A stretch of 64,000 nucleotides of DNA from Artocarpus heterophyllus (GCA_025403435.1 CM046327.1:15616218-15680217); one strand, 5' to 3'; shown: positions 23,604 through 35,655, counted from the stretch's first letter. Notes: generated by a model from the letters alone, not told the origin. Program-made: numbers and translations.

Positions 23604-24860
23604 CCCAAATCGATTTTAATCTCACTTAAAGAGTTGCAAGGTAATTTGGTCATCATGAATGAGCGGATGATTGAGAAATAATCCAAGAATTCTCCTTTTA
23701 TCTTTGGCGATGTCCTAATTTCCCAAGATAAAAACCCTTTTTTAAGACAAATTTTTATAAACGTAGTATTTTGAAATTTACTTTTCACAAATATCAAACA
23801 TATTTATTATGTGAGATACAATTTAAACATATAATATAATTTAAACATGTAATATGTAATATAATTTAAATATATAATGTGAGTATTGTCAGTAGTGGTG
23901 AAATGAATAAACACATGTAGCATATGTAATTTTCATTTTCCTTTACCTCTAAATAGCCCAAATAATTAGCAGAAACTCGGGTCAATTTGATGAATATCAC
24001 TTATGTGGATTGTTTTTTAATTTTATCACTTCTATGAGAAAGATTAAAACATATTACTTTAAAAAATATATAAGAACAAAATTGACCATAAGTATTTTGA
24101 GTTAGGCTTAAACAAACATGTATCATTTAGAGGTATTTTATTCTTTTTGCTTCAAAGAAATGACATGAAAAAAAAAAAAAAAAAAGTTGGTTGAACACAG
24201 CACTAGTGGTATTATCAAACTAATTTATTCAAGAAACCTGTCTTTTACCCTTGGTAACCAAAGAGCCCATAAGCCTAACAAGAACGAGAAAAGGCCCATC
24301 CAATCTAGGAAATCTGAATTCCCTAAATGAAATTGCATGTTATACCATATTTTAATATTTTTAAAAGTTTTGTTTATTTATGCCACATTTTAAAAAATTT
24401 ATGCCATGTTATTATTTATGTTACATGTTAAGTTGTACCATAAATAAACATGTGTGATATTTATAAAAATAAATCTTAAATTATAGAATTTACAAATATT
24501 CCCTATCCTTAAAACCCCCCTTTAGTTAAGAGTATATTAGGGGTAACTCATGGTGTAATTCGCATACCCAAAGAATAATTGCTTTTCTTTCATATTAGGT
24601 AAATAAAAAATTTTAATTAAAGTGTTGATGTTTTATTGAGGGAACAATAATAAAGACAGTATAATAGATATAACAGATCTGAACTAAAAAATTTGTCATG
24701 TCATCTTGATAGACATTACGATTAAACATCCCAAGATGAATATTAGGAAAAAAAAAAACTAAAAAAGAGGAATGAAGTTAGTTCTTGCAAGCATAAAACT
24801 CTCCTGAAAGTCAGTTTTTGACTTTTGATGTTTGACTATAGAAAAACATATATGAGGCTC
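23055..24860. other. Gene-free AT-rich stretch
   Basis: No gene. It contains a 55-bp (TA)n at 23547-23601, a poly-T at 23461-23475 and a poly-A at 24168-24185. Confidence 0.6.
23547..23601. repeat. (TA)n microsatellite, about 27 units
   Basis: Uninterrupted TA dinucleotides; likely length-polymorphic. Confidence 0.95.
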
Positions 24861-24865
24861 CTCGT

Positions 24866-24917
24866 GACACGTGGAGCATGAACTCACAGGAAAATGACAC
24901 GTACACTTACACGTGGC
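24866..24917 (+). promoter_or_regulatory. ABRE/G-box cluster upstream of the small hydrophilic-protein gene
   Basis: Three ACGT-core motifs lie within about 50 bp: GACACGTGG (24866), GACACGTAC (24896) and the canonical G-box/ABRE CACGTGGC (24910-24917). They sit 165-215 bp before the ATG at 25083 and just upstream of a TATA box. In plants, clustered ABREs bind bZIP factors of the ABI5/ABF group and confer ABA and desiccation response (established). The link to this gene is inferred from position. Confidence 0.7.
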
Positions 24918-24958
24918 AAACAACCATCTATGTCCAAAACGAAAAGGTTATAACATGG

Positions 24959-24965
24959 TATAAAT
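24959..24965 (+). promoter_or_regulatory. TATA box of the small hydrophilic-protein gene
   Basis: TATAAAT about 42 bp downstream of the last G-box and 118 bp before the ATG, a normal plant core-promoter spacing that predicts transcription from about 24990. Confidence 0.6.
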
Positions 24966-25082
24966 GACACAGAAAACACAGATAAAGGAATTGCTCAAGT
25001 AATTTTAAAGCCTTTTTTTTTTTTTTTTTTTTTTTTAGTATTATTAAACTGCACTAAGGTTTGAATAAGCGATCAATCAAGC

Positions 25083-25370
25083 ATGGATCAGCAGATTGAA
25101 AGGGGAAGAAGGCCAGATGATCAGAAGAGCAATATCGACAAACATGACAACGAGAAGGAGAAGTTGCATGAAGGGCTTCCAATGAAGGACAGTCCGTATC
25201 TCCAATGCAAAGACTTGGAGGATTATAAGAGCAAGGCTTATGGAACTCAAGGTCATCTCGAACCGAAGCCCGGCCGCGGTGCCGGCGCCTCCACCGATGC
25301 TCCGACTCTTTCCGGTGGCTTCATCGCCTCTGAGACTGAAGCCTTGGCTAGAGAAGCAATCAAACGCTAA
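25083..25370 (+). CDS. Small hydrophilic plant protein, LEA-like (95 aa)
   Basis: One exon, ATG at 25083 and stop at 25368-25370. The N-terminal half is rich in charged residues (D, K, E, H, R) with no hydrophobic segment or signal peptide, so it is probably cytosolic or nuclear and disordered. The C-terminal half has a conserved-looking block with GHLEPKPGRGAG and DAPTLSGG. I recall similar short seed- or stress-associated plant proteins with this GHLEP...DAPTLSG signature but cannot name the family securely. Composition and the ABRE-rich promoter favour a late-embryogenesis/dehydration role (inferred). Frames on other strands here are shadows. Confidence 0.8.
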   Translation: MDQQIERGRRPDDQKSNIDKHDNEKEKLHEGLPMKDSPYLQCKDLEDYKSKAYGTQGHLEPKPGRGAGASTDAPTLSGGFIASETEALAREAIKR

Positions 25371-26050
25371 ATTAAGGACTACATATAGTTCTACTTTTCT
25401 ATTTTTCATATTTGGTTTTATATATATGTGTTTTATGAAAATAACATCAAAGTACGCATCCAGGTGCTTGTTGTAATAGCTTTGTTGATTATGAATAATA
25501 TTCCGATTATGAATGTATTAATACGTTGCATTTTGTTTGTTAGGAATTGATCACTTGTGATTTGTGTTCTATGCATTAGATCATGCGTTTCGTATTTTGC
25601 AATGTTGGCGTTTCTACGAATCTGCAAATCTAATATATGTTTCTTTCTTTCTCTCTTTCTTTCTTTAAAATAATAATAAATCTTATTATTTGTCCTAACT
25701 AAAAGAAAGGTCCGTTTGATTCATGCTGGTAGTGTAAATTTTTTTTGGATGGGAAGAATGGTTTGGGTATTACCCCAGTTTAGCAGGCGTGTTTCTACCA
25801 CTAAACAGTGTAAAATTGTCGTATGTAACAGTAACAATTTACATAAAAAAAATCGTTACAGTTAAAACTCTCACGTACTATAATAAAAACAGTTTTAATC
25901 ATCTGTCAAATACGAAACACCACACCACATTGTTTGGATTTCAATTAATTTGAAAATATTGCAAAATTAAAAAATAAATTTTGCAATAGTACTATTTTTT
26001 AAATGTAATAATCTATGATGTGATGACTACCAAACAAAACTGAAAGCCTT
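25371..26050. other. 3' flank and intergenic DNA
   Basis: Likely 3' UTR of the small hydrophilic-protein gene, then AT-rich sequence with a MITE (25709-25922). No gene. Confidence 0.55.
25709..25922. mobile_element. Tourist-like MITE, degenerate copy
   Basis: The left end 'ggtccgtttgattcatgctg' and the right end 'catctgtcaaatacg' are a loose inverted pair. The interior has 'agtgtaaaattgtcgtatg' and 'actctcacgtactataataa', both family core variants. Confidence 0.5.
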
Positions 26051-26054
26051 GACC

Positions 26055-26147
26055 TTCCCCCACTACATTCCAGATCGCAGAAGATTCCCATAACACATGT
26101 CGGACTGATTCCGATGCTGCCAGACATCGTTTACAAACCTTGTCACA
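26055..26147 (-). pseudogene. LINE relic, zf-RVT (reverse-transcriptase zinc-binding) fragment
   Basis: On the minus strand this reads CDKVCKRCLAASESVRHVLWE followed by SSAIWNVVG. The pattern C-x2-C ... ES-x2-H-x-LW-E ... A-x-W is the zinc-binding motif at the end of ORF2 in plant L1-type LINEs; the usual second W-E-C cysteine is a serine here. Related but frame-broken sequence continues to about 26330. It is a short dead fragment and no further LINE domains are intact. Confidence 0.65.
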
Positions 26148-26330
26148 GTTTATTCCGATGCTTCAAAAAATAGCTTCTTGGTTCACCCGTAAGAACACAT
26201 TGGAGATGAGTTCTTTATTTCAACTTCTGTTCAAAATGAGATCTACTAACCAGTCAGCATACTCTTCCTGCCCACGAGTTTTTTTTTTTTTTTTTAAAGT
26301 TGTCATTTTTCTTAATTTGATACGAATTCT

Positions 26331-27710
26331 ATTGTGATTTAAAGGTTAAACTGTATCTTACGAGTAAGATTTATGCATATATAATTTATGACTCTCCAAA
26401 AACATTATATATCTTCATTAGAGCTTTTACGATAGAGTCGCATAAAAAATTTTTCAAACCGACGCCTAAAACTTTTCATCACAAGTATCATATGTTATAT
26501 ATTGAGCATTAAAAAAAATCACCTGTAAAATGTCATTTATTTTAAGCGATCTGTATGTACATCCACGATAACCACAGAGAAAAGTTGATTACTGTACAGC
26601 TTGAAGCATGCCATCGAGATTCTCAACCGGGAAATTTAAAGCATGTTTGAAAACACGATAAAATTGTTACTCTAACCAACTATTTTACAATATATTATTT
26701 TTTACATGCTATAATATTTTTGTTTTAACTTGTTTAACTACATTCTTAAACAACTCTGCAAGGCTACGGAGCAATTGATGTTGGAGTTCAACAAGAAAAG
26801 CAAAATTTATCAACGGGTTGCTGAATAACAGTGAAGCGCCTAAAGAACGCTTAATAAATTGACAACTAATAATATTGGGGAATTCATAATAACGGCAATC
26901 TAGTACTCAGTGAACATGAATTTGCAATCTTTTAACAGACCAAAAAAAAAAAAAATGAATTGCTATTGTTTCTCTTTTTTTAGGATTGTAATTATCACGC
27001 GGGTTGCTACTAAATATACAAGATTCTTTCGAAGCAACAATAATTATATCATTACGGTTCATGAAAGAAGTACATAATTTTTTTATAAAAAAAGTACATA
27101 TCATTCCAATCTAGAGTAGTACGTGCAATTGAGTTCGTTATTGCAGTATGATTATATCTGAACCAATCTATGTTCGTATCACCATTTTGTATCGCACCAT
27201 ACCATCATTAAAAATTTTAAATCATAGGATGAAAAAAAGGTACAAACGATGCATATACTATGCCACAGACCAAAAAGAATACAACTTGAATTGATTTATT
27301 TCGGCCCATAATTTAGTAATCGAGCGCCGATCTTATTGGCAAATACTGTGGAAGTGTGGTGTGTGTAATGTCAAGGTCACATGGTTTTGTTTCGGTTCAT
27401 GATGAGAGGCTGAGAGTACCCCGAGTAACTAATTATTATTGGCATCAGCACGCTTGTATATTGGAAGAAGAAATAATCCATTTAACAGATCGGCTTTTAT
27501 CTGTATTGTCAGGCCCCGCGACGACCGTGGTACAGTTGATCAAGTCAGCCTGCACAAAATATCCTTAAAACACGTCATTTATTAAAACTCTCCTTTTTTC
27601 TTTTCTTTTTTTTTTTCTTAACATTTCAAGCCCCTTTTTTGGATTTTATTTTTAAATTATTAATAACATATTTACTAATTTTCCCATTGTAATTCACTTT
27701 AAAAAATAAA
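26331..27710. other. Gene-free stretch
   Basis: AT-rich sequence with one MITE (26638-26757). A slightly GC-richer patch at 27300-27570 has a short open frame from 27356 without any recognisable domain. I do not call it a gene. Confidence 0.55.
26638..26757. mobile_element. Tourist-like MITE, degenerate copy
   Basis: The ends 'aaagcatgtttgaaaacac' and 'cattcttaaacaactctg' with an interior 'tttacatgctataatattt' agree with the dispersed family, at lower similarity. Confidence 0.35.
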
Positions 27711-27717
27711 ACCCTAA

Positions 27718-29785
27718 AGACACGTTTAACACGTCGTATTAGCATTTTGCATTATATTATTTAAAAATAATTAATGTTTGGTGGCATTTATGTATTGTAT
27801 TATTTAATACGAAATCAAATATTAATACAATACAAGCGTGATATTAAATATGACAAAAACCCTCTGTATTAGGCCGTATTGTATAATTTAAACAAAAAAA
27901 ACGTATCAATAAACCAATCAAATATTTAAAATATATTAAACATTGATATAGAAGTTGAAGTTTTAGAATGAAATTCAAGATTGAGGCCTAGATTCAAGAC
28001 TGAGGTCAAGGTCGGGGTCGTGATTTGAGGGCGATATTTGGGGCCAGGGTTGGGGTCGGGATTCAAGACTAGGGTCTAGGGTCGGGTCGAAGTCGAGATT
28101 CGAGACTAAGGTCATAGTCAGGATTCGAGGTTAGTGTTGGGATTCGAGACTGGGGTAGATATTTGAGATCAAAAGTGAGATCGAGATTCGAGACAATGAT
28201 CGGGGTTGGGATCAGGATTTGAGACAGGGGTTGTGGTCGAAGTCGAGATTCGAGACTAGTGTCGGGTCGAGGCAGGGATTCAAGGCTGATTTCAGAGTCC
28301 AAGTTGGGATTTTGGGTCGAGATTCAGGACCGGGGTCGAGTTGGGATTGAGGACCAGAGTCGAGGTCGAGATTCGAGACCGGTGTTAGGATCGAGATGGG
28401 CATCAAGATCGGGGTTAGGATTCTAGGTCAAGATTGGGGTCGGGACTAGGGTCGAGGTTGGGACTGGGGTAGGGATTAGACCATGGTCGGGGTCGGGATT
28501 CGGGATCGAGATTTAGGATCAGAGTCGGGATTTAAGGCTAGGATTTAGGACCAAGGTTAAGGTCAGGGTTGAAGTCAAAATTCGAGACCAACGTCACCGT
28601 CAGGATTTAGGGTCGATGTCGAGATTTTAGGTCAAGATTCAAGAACGGGGTCGAGGTCAGGATTTAGGATTGGGGTTGGGATTTGAGGCCAGGATTTAGG
28701 ACCAGGTTTGGGGTCGAAGTTGAAATTGAAGACCAAGGTCGTGGTTGAGATTCGAGGTCGGTGTCGGGATTCCGGATAGGAATTCAAGACCAGGGTTGAT
28801 GTTAGGATTTGGAATCGAGGTTAGGGTCAGGATTCGGGACCAAGGTCGAGTTTTAAGGCCAGGGTAAGGGTTAGGATTCTGGACCAGGGTTGAGGTCGGG
28901 TTCCCTGAATCCCAACTTCAACCCAGATCCAATCTTGAATCCCAACCCCCGACCCCGACCCCGACCCTAGTCTCAAATCGTAACCTCGAATCCTAATCCT
29001 GACTCCTTTCTTGATCTCGATTTCAACCTTGACTCTAAATCCCAACCCCAACACCGATCCTAATCCTAGCCACCCTAACACCGATTTGAAATCCCAACTT
29101 TGATCTTAAATCCCGATCCTAACACAGGTTTCGAATCCTAACCTTGACCCCTGTCTCAAATCATATCCCCAACCCTGGTTCTGAGTCCCCACCCCAACTC
29201 AAAATCTCAACCCTGACACTAGTCCTGACCCCCAACACCAGTCTCGACCCTGACATTAGTCTTGATTCCTGACCCCTACCTTGGTCCCAAATCTCGATCC
29301 TAACCGTGGTCCTAAATCCTAAATCCTGACCTGGTCCCGAATCACGAATCCCGATAATGACATCAGTCTCGAATCCCAACTCCAACCTTGAATCCTAACC
29401 ATGATCCCAAATCTTGTCCTTGACCCTAGTTTCAAATCCTGACCCCAACCTTAGTCCTGAATCTTGTCCTCGTCCTTGACCCGGGTCTTGAATCTCGATC
29501 CCGACCATGGTTCTAAATCCCCTCCTCGACCACGACCCCAAATCCAAACCTAGGCCTCGGTCCCAAATCCTGACTCTAGTCTCGAATCTCAACCCCTATC
29601 CCAGTCTCGAATCCCGAACCTGAATTTCTGTATCGAAACCAAATTTACTATATTTGGAGTTAAAATACTAATATAATACAATACGGTGATAAACAAACAT
29701 TGTATAGTATAATACAATATGTTAATATGATGCAAAACCAAAACAATGTATTGCATAACACCAATACAGTATGGCAAACATGCCC
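27718..29785. mobile_element. Harbinger/Tourist-like palindrome carrying a strand-switching minisatellite
   Basis: The outer arms are inverted repeats. The left begins AGACACGTTTAACACG and the right, reverse-complemented, GGGCATGTTTGCCATAC. Both continue into related 'gtattgtattatttaatac' phrases. TAA flanks both ends (27715-27717, 29786-29788), the Harbinger/Tourist target size. The inner part (27961-29633) is a GC-rich minisatellite that is G-rich on the plus strand up to about 28900 and C-rich from there on, so the array itself is inverted about its centre. There is no transposase, and open frames inside (R/G/D/S-rich) are repeat artefacts. Confidence 0.6.
27961..29633. repeat. Inverted GC-rich minisatellite, roughly 1.67 kb
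   Basis: Units are multiples of 6 bp built from 'ggtcgggattcgagac' and 'ggggtcgaggtc' phrases. The left half reads this way and the right half, from about 28905, reads its complement ('atcccgaccccgaccc'). It is G-rich on one strand and C-rich on the other, and could form a large hairpin. Confidence 0.85.
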
Positions 29786-29788
29786 TAA

Positions 29789-30360
29789 TTCTCTCTATCC
29801 TCTCTTTCTCGTAGCCTCCTTAACTCTTTCTTTCAACTCAGCCACCCATACTTTCTCTCTTTTTTATTTCTCTCTCGTCTTTTCCCTTGCCGCCCTAATC
29901 TCTGCCACTCTAATTAGAACTCTGCACCACTCAAGCTCTCCACCATCTGCAAATTGATGTCGCACTGCTGCTAGATCATCACACTGCACCGTTAGGTGGA
30001 GCTATGTGTCTTTATGCTTCCCGGTCACCTGCTTCACGTGCTTCTTGCTCCAGGACTAGTCAATCTGCTTTCCGGAGTTTGACAACACCAAAGCCAGCGT
30101 CAACGCCACCGTAGAGAAAGATAAAGAGGCTCTACACCAATGCCGTCGTAGTTCGACAGCACTTTTTCCTCACGACGACGATGATGGCTCTACCATCAAA
30201 GAGAAAGATAAAGAGGCGTCACGGCCATCAAAGAGAAAGATAAAGAGGCATCGGTGGCGTGACGATCTTTCCAAACAACGGATCTTATAGACAAGACGAA
30301 ATCTCCTTTGCTCCATAGTTGAGATCACTGCTTTGATAAGTTCTGGTTGCAGCAAATGTA
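29789..30360. other. CT-rich then GC-richer stretch with local repeats
   Basis: The phrase 'agagaaagataaagaggc' occurs three times (about 30113, 30203, 30233), spaced 30-90 bp. The composition is gene-like in places, but no frame is long and no domain is recognised. It may be remnant genic or element sequence. Confidence 0.4.
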
Positions 30361-32064
30361 ATGCTATAGTTTGCCTATAGTTTTTACGTATTATGTTTCT
30401 TTTTCAGGATTTCAATCAGTGATAACTCTATCAATCGTGAAATGATGTGTGTGTGTGTATATATACACATATATTTAATTTCAAAATTTAGTTGGTGGAA
30501 GATTAAGAATGGAAGGATTGAAAATCACTTGCAAGGAATTATATATTTGGTTTCAATTATATATTGAAATTGTGTATATTTATATTTGATCTTTATATGA
30601 TATAATGTGTTCATCGTCTTTTTAGTTCTAAGCTCAAGTTTATTTGGTTTTCATGGTTAACTCTTCTAGGTAACCAAAATGATCGTGTTCAAAATCTCTG
30701 ATCAAAGTCTCTGTTTCTTGTCAAACCAATTTTCCACTGCAGATTTGAGTTTATATATGAACTTGCCGTCTTTTGCTATCTTTTGGAATTTTAAGATGTG
30801 AAAATTTTTGGAATGTTTTTTTTTTTGCTGTAATATTTTTTAACGAAGTTTTGGCAAGTTTCGAGATAGAATCTTATAGGCTTCATGTTAGAACCTGCTA
30901 GGTTCCGGCTAGTTTGGCGATGGAACTCAACTGGTTCCAATGAGTTCTGAGATAAAATTTGATAGGTTCAAAAAAAATATGTTAGAATCTGGTAGGTTCT
31001 AAGTTGGAACCTACCAGGTTATTACTCGACACCCATGTCGATGACCTAAGGTGATTGGTGCTTTTTTGTTTAAAAAAAATTAGAATCTGGTAGGTTCCAA
31101 TTTAAAATCTAGTAGGTTACGGTCTGACACCCTACTCTGACGACCGGAGGCAGGTTCCAAGATAGAATCTGACGGGTTTTAGGATGAAACCTGGCAAGTT
31201 CCATTTTAGGAGAAAATGTAACTTGGTCTTTTAATAAATCCCAAATTTCTAATAAAGGGACAGTTTTGATAAGTGGTTTATTAGATGATATTTTTAATAA
31301 AGTAGTGTATTTGGGGGTATTCTTGTAAGTTGCTCATAAAAATATTGCTATTAATATAAATATCGGTATGATAATTTTGAAGATATTATCAAAACCAGTA
31401 AAAATTTTGGCAAAAGTTATGGTTACAAAGATTTATATTAAATATAACTTAAATAGTACATTAAGATATAATGATTGTTAAAAGGAATTATAAATAAACA
31501 TAATTTACATAAGAGAACTTCATACATATTAGATATGTCTATACAAAAAAAAGGAAGTTTTGTGAGGCTCAAATATGGTTAAGATTTCATCTTAACTCTT
31601 AACTCCAACAGTTGGTGTCATGACGCTATTTGAATAATGCTAGATATTGTAATGAACATCACACACATAGCTCACATTTACTAGAAAGAAACTTACAAGA
31701 CAAATGCTTAAGGATTTAGAGTATAAAATATTGATAAACCATTTAAACGGAAAAAAAAGATTGAAAATTAATGTTCTCGGAATTTCATTGAAATTGCCAA
31801 AATTTTTCTGACATAATCTATCAAAATTTTGCATAAATTATGCTATAATTTTTTCAATATTTATTGATATTTTAACCAATTTTTCGTCCAAACTGATTTT
31901 ACAATAAAAAGATAATTAGAACCCTTAAAAAAGCTAAAATCTTGACCAAAATTTTCAAAATTTTGGCAAAATTTGTATCCTTGGTTTGGCCTAAATTTGT
32001 TTAAAGGACAATTTAAATCGGTCCAATTGAGAGACTCACTGGAAATAAAAAATAAGGTTTTTTT
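30361..32064. other. Gene-free stretch with minisatellite and fuzzy inverted repeats
   Basis: It holds the 'tagaatctggtaggttc' repeats (30860-31205). Between about 31350 and 31990 AT-rich inverted phrases ('aaaattttggcaaaa' versus its complement near 31960) suggest an old foldback element. No gene. Confidence 0.45.
30860..31205. repeat. Irregular minisatellite, 'tagaatctggtaggttc' units
   Basis: About ten copies of a 17-20 bp phrase at irregular spacing (e.g. near 30886, 30982, 31007, 31082, 31107, 31157). Confidence 0.65.
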
Positions 32065-32067
32065 TTT

Positions 32068-32455
32068 CATTTTGGTACCGTTTATTTTTAGAAAATATTA
32101 CATTGGCTCTCAGTTGTTTAAAAAATATCAAAATGCATGGTACCTTTTAGTTTTTAAGAATATCATTTTGATACCCTAAGTCCATGTTTTGTAACATAAA
32201 ATTTTCAACTTATCTTTTATTAATGACCCTAAATTATTTCGTGAAAACTATAAAAAGAAAATAAATACAAATAATGCCAAAAAAAAAATAAGTCCACATT
32301 AATAAAAGAGTAAAAAGGAATTTTCATATCAAAAAACGTGAACTCAAGGTACCAAAATAATCTTTTTGAAAACTATAAGGTCATTTTAATATTTTTCAAA
32401 CAGCAAGATACAAATGTGATATTTTTTTAAAACACGGGATACCAAAATTATAATA
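32068..32455. mobile_element. Foldback MITE, about 390 bp
   Basis: The left arm starts 'cattttggtaccgtttattt' and the right arm, reverse-complemented, 'taattttggtatcccgtgtt'. Matching continues through 'aaaaaatatca', 'ttagtttttaagaatatca' and 'gtccatgtttt' for about 130 bp, leaving a short loop. The transcript would be a long hairpin. Confidence 0.65.
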
Positions 32456-34730
32456 ACCTCGAAAATTATATTATTAAAATTGAAACAAAAAAAATCCAAA
32501 AAGTGTCTTCTCATGTTGTTTCCAAATACCACAAAGACCATGAGGAATACATTTTAATTAGTTTAAGCATGGAAAATGCGCCGTACTTAGGAGAAACTCA
32601 AGGCGTACGTTTTGGATTTTTCCAATGAATAATTTGGGAAAACTTCTCCACACCGCTTTCCAATTTTCTTTCATCTCGTTCATGATTTGAAACAGAAAGA
32701 TAAATTGTTCTATCATGCAAGGAGAAAAATTCAATAATCAATATATTTGAGAGAAACTGTAAAAAAAAAAAAAAAAAAAAAAAAGAAGAAGAAGAACTAA
32801 ACAACAATTCCACCTGCAAGTTCTTTAATTTGTTTCATCAACTCAAATAAAGGAAATACTCATACATTAATGTTAAAATTTGAAATTGATTGCAACTATA
32901 ACCTAACGATTGAACCATTCCCTAAAAATGAAGAGTTTGAATCTCTATCTAAATTTAAAAAAATGTTAAAAATTAAAATATTCTAATTGCATATCCTTGA
33001 TTATACAATTTTCACAAGCACTTATCTAATGAAGACGTTAAGAAACAATTTCTTGAATGTTGACGTCGAAATTCATCAACCTCAAAAGAATCAAGTCTGC
33101 AGACTGAGGTCGGACTGAAAAATGGTCAAATACCACAAACAAATAAAATTAAAATAAACAAAAAAAAAGAAGAAGGAAACATTGGCTCTCTATTCACTCC
33201 ATGTCTTTAAATTAAATAGCGAAAAGATCGTTTTGGTTTCTCAGAAAAAGAGACCTTTTTAGAGGCACTCATAAGGAGAGACTTAACAATAATGAGATGG
33301 AGTTATAACCACAACCTTTCTTGTAATGATAAACAGAGACTTGTAAACTCTCATAAAGATAGATTAATATAACATGATAATAAAGGTTTTTATCAATAAC
33401 ATAGAAAAATAAATAAATAATAAAAATAAAGAGCTGTATATATATATATATATATATATTGAAAGGAATATATACATATTTATATAAAGATAACTGCTGA
33501 AGATTTTCCTCAATAAAATATAAAATATGCTGTAAAAAATATAATACTTGCTGAAAAAATATAAAAATATAAAATAATAAAAATAATCGTGAATTTATAA
33601 CAATAACATTAATAAATATTAGGTCTTGTTCATGATAGAAAAATGCAAGTTTACACGAAGTGCTGGAAATGATATTGATTAGAATATTGCACCGCTCCAT
33701 ATTTGTTCAAATATTAGACGACAAATGTTCACAAATACCAATTAGTTCAGTCTCAGCTTATCAACAATATTAAAGGACACAGCTTTTGCAGGTATATAGA
33801 AAGCCAAATTTCAGACTTTAAAAATATTGATCTTTTAATATCTCCACATATTTACCACAAAAATAATAAATAATACGTATTAGGTACATAGTTCTTCGTT
33901 AAAATAACCAAGTAAAAAGAAGGAACTTTTCAAACCAAAATAATAATTTGCTAATAATTGACTTTCCAAGAGTTACCAACGTCTTGTTTTTAAATAATTA
34001 TATACACAAATATGCTGTTTATTTTGATAATATATTATGGGATAAAAATGCTTAGAGAGACCATCAGTGTAAAAGCACCGTCAGTAATAAAAGATGGTTT
34101 TTTCCTATGAGTCCTGTATTATAGTAAACTTATCCTTAAAGATGGTTTGAGGTCATTGGACCCTCCTATTAGGCAAAGATCAAAACATGCATGACAATTT
34201 CTATGACAGGTATTCATGAGTTTTTACCGTTAATTTGTTTAAATGTAATTATTGTTGGAGTTATACCGCACATGTTTTAACTTCCTATCCGAAGTGATGA
34301 TATACAAATTAATGTATTGTACATAAATGTACTAATTACTGTTGGAGTTACACTTGTACAGGAAGATAGAGCTGATAATTTCTTACATGTTATGATAGCA
34401 TAGCACAACACGAGACAAAGGAAATAGATATGAGTGACACGTTTAATTTTTATGTCAATTTCTGGTTGAAAGTACATATGATATGTAACAAGTATAAGTT
34501 ACACCAAAATACTTGGGAATGATTTACTTATGCCCCTTGAACATATACTTAAGTTATATGTGCTTGATTTAGCTCTAATTAGTAACGTGATAATGTTAAT
34601 TTTAAGTAATTTCATCAAATTTTTATGGGAATCAGGGCAGAACCACCATAGAGTACCTAGGGGCAGCTATAAACCTGTGGCGTAAGGGGCTCCCATGACT
34701 TCCACGCTCAAAATATTGAGATTGTGTAGT
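32456..34730. other. Gene-free AT-rich stretch
   Basis: It has a poly-A run (32761-32784), a TA microsatellite (33438-33460) and short chance frames. No gene. Confidence 0.6.
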
Positions 34731-35655
34731 AGTGTTTTCATTTTGGTTTTTATTTTTTAATAAAAATATGAAAATAAAAATATTTTGAAAAATATGTTAG
34801 AATAATTTTGAAATTGTGAACAACAACATTTTTAATTAAAATTATTAATATAAATAAAACCAGTTAATTTAAATGATACTAATTAATGATATTAATTAGA
34901 ATAAAAAAACCAATTCCTCTAAAAAAACCAATCCTCTGTCAGCCCCTCACCCTCCATTGCCTAGCCCACCAACGACAACCACCGACGGCCCCCCAGGCCC
35001 AGTCCTACCTCACCCTGACCAACCCAGCCCTACCCCAACCAGCCCAACACCACCCAGACGACTCCACCCCTGACGCCCCTTATGGCCCAGCCCCACTCAG
35101 ACCAGATCAGCCCCCACCCGACGAACCCCCCCACTCTGAAGAACCCAGCCCTACCCCTACAAAGATCAATAGCCCTCTCATGTCGATGACCCTTTCAAGA
35201 AGATCTAGGCCCTTCGCTAGATGCCATCGCTGGCTTCCTCCCGTCACAAGCTACCTCTCATCGTGAGCTGCCTCCTGTAGCGAGATGCTCATTGCTAGAT
35301 TCCTATCGCGAATAGGTCGATGCTATAGTGCCGGCGCTAGAGCCAATGGGAGGAGGGGATGGGTGGGTCGCTGCTCCGGTGAGGAGACGATAGGAAGAGG
35401 AGCTAGCTGGGTCGTTGGCAAGGGTTAGGCTAAGAAGGAGGAGGGGGTGGGGGGTTTTGAGTTTGCCAAAGAAAGAAGAAAAAAAAAAGTTGAAAATGAT
35501 TAAAATTTATCTTCAGTTTTCAAACAAAATTTGAGAGTTTTGAAAATTGTTTTTGTTCCAAAACTTAACCAAACATTTTCTTAAATTGATTTTCATTTTT
35601 TGTGTTTATAAAAATGGAAAAAAAAAACTTTTGAAAAAGGTAACCAAACGGCCCC
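34731..35655. mobile_element. Possible Pack-MULE-like element with GC-rich cargo
   Basis: A GC-rich, proline-coding-looking core (about 34920-35450) is embedded between A/T arms that are loosely inverted. The right end, reverse-complemented, starts GGGGCCGTTTGGTTACC, a common start of plant TIR elements; the left end lacks this terminal part. The 126-codon open frame from 34886 has no start context or domain and is P-rich, so I do not call it a gene. Cargo capture is an inference. Confidence 0.35.

Noticed and set aside
27481..27570. 'tgtcaggccccgcgacgacc' as a possible LTR end
   Set aside because: No second terminus or duplication; surrounding sequence does not match the LTR families found here.
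29060..29130. CCCTAA-like phrases resembling telomere repeats
   Set aside because: They are isolated variants within the GC-rich minisatellite, not a CCCTAAA array.
28827..29592. G/R/D-rich frames in the minisatellite region
   Set aside because: The repeat unit is a multiple of 3 and lacks stops; a low-complexity artefact.
33269..33700. 143-codon minus-strand frame with many Y/I/F/L residues
   Set aside because: AT-rich sequence running over a TA microsatellite; no domain and biased composition.
34886..35266. 126-codon proline-rich frame
   Set aside because: Composition-driven and without a recognisable domain or gene context; kept only as possible cargo of a TIR element.
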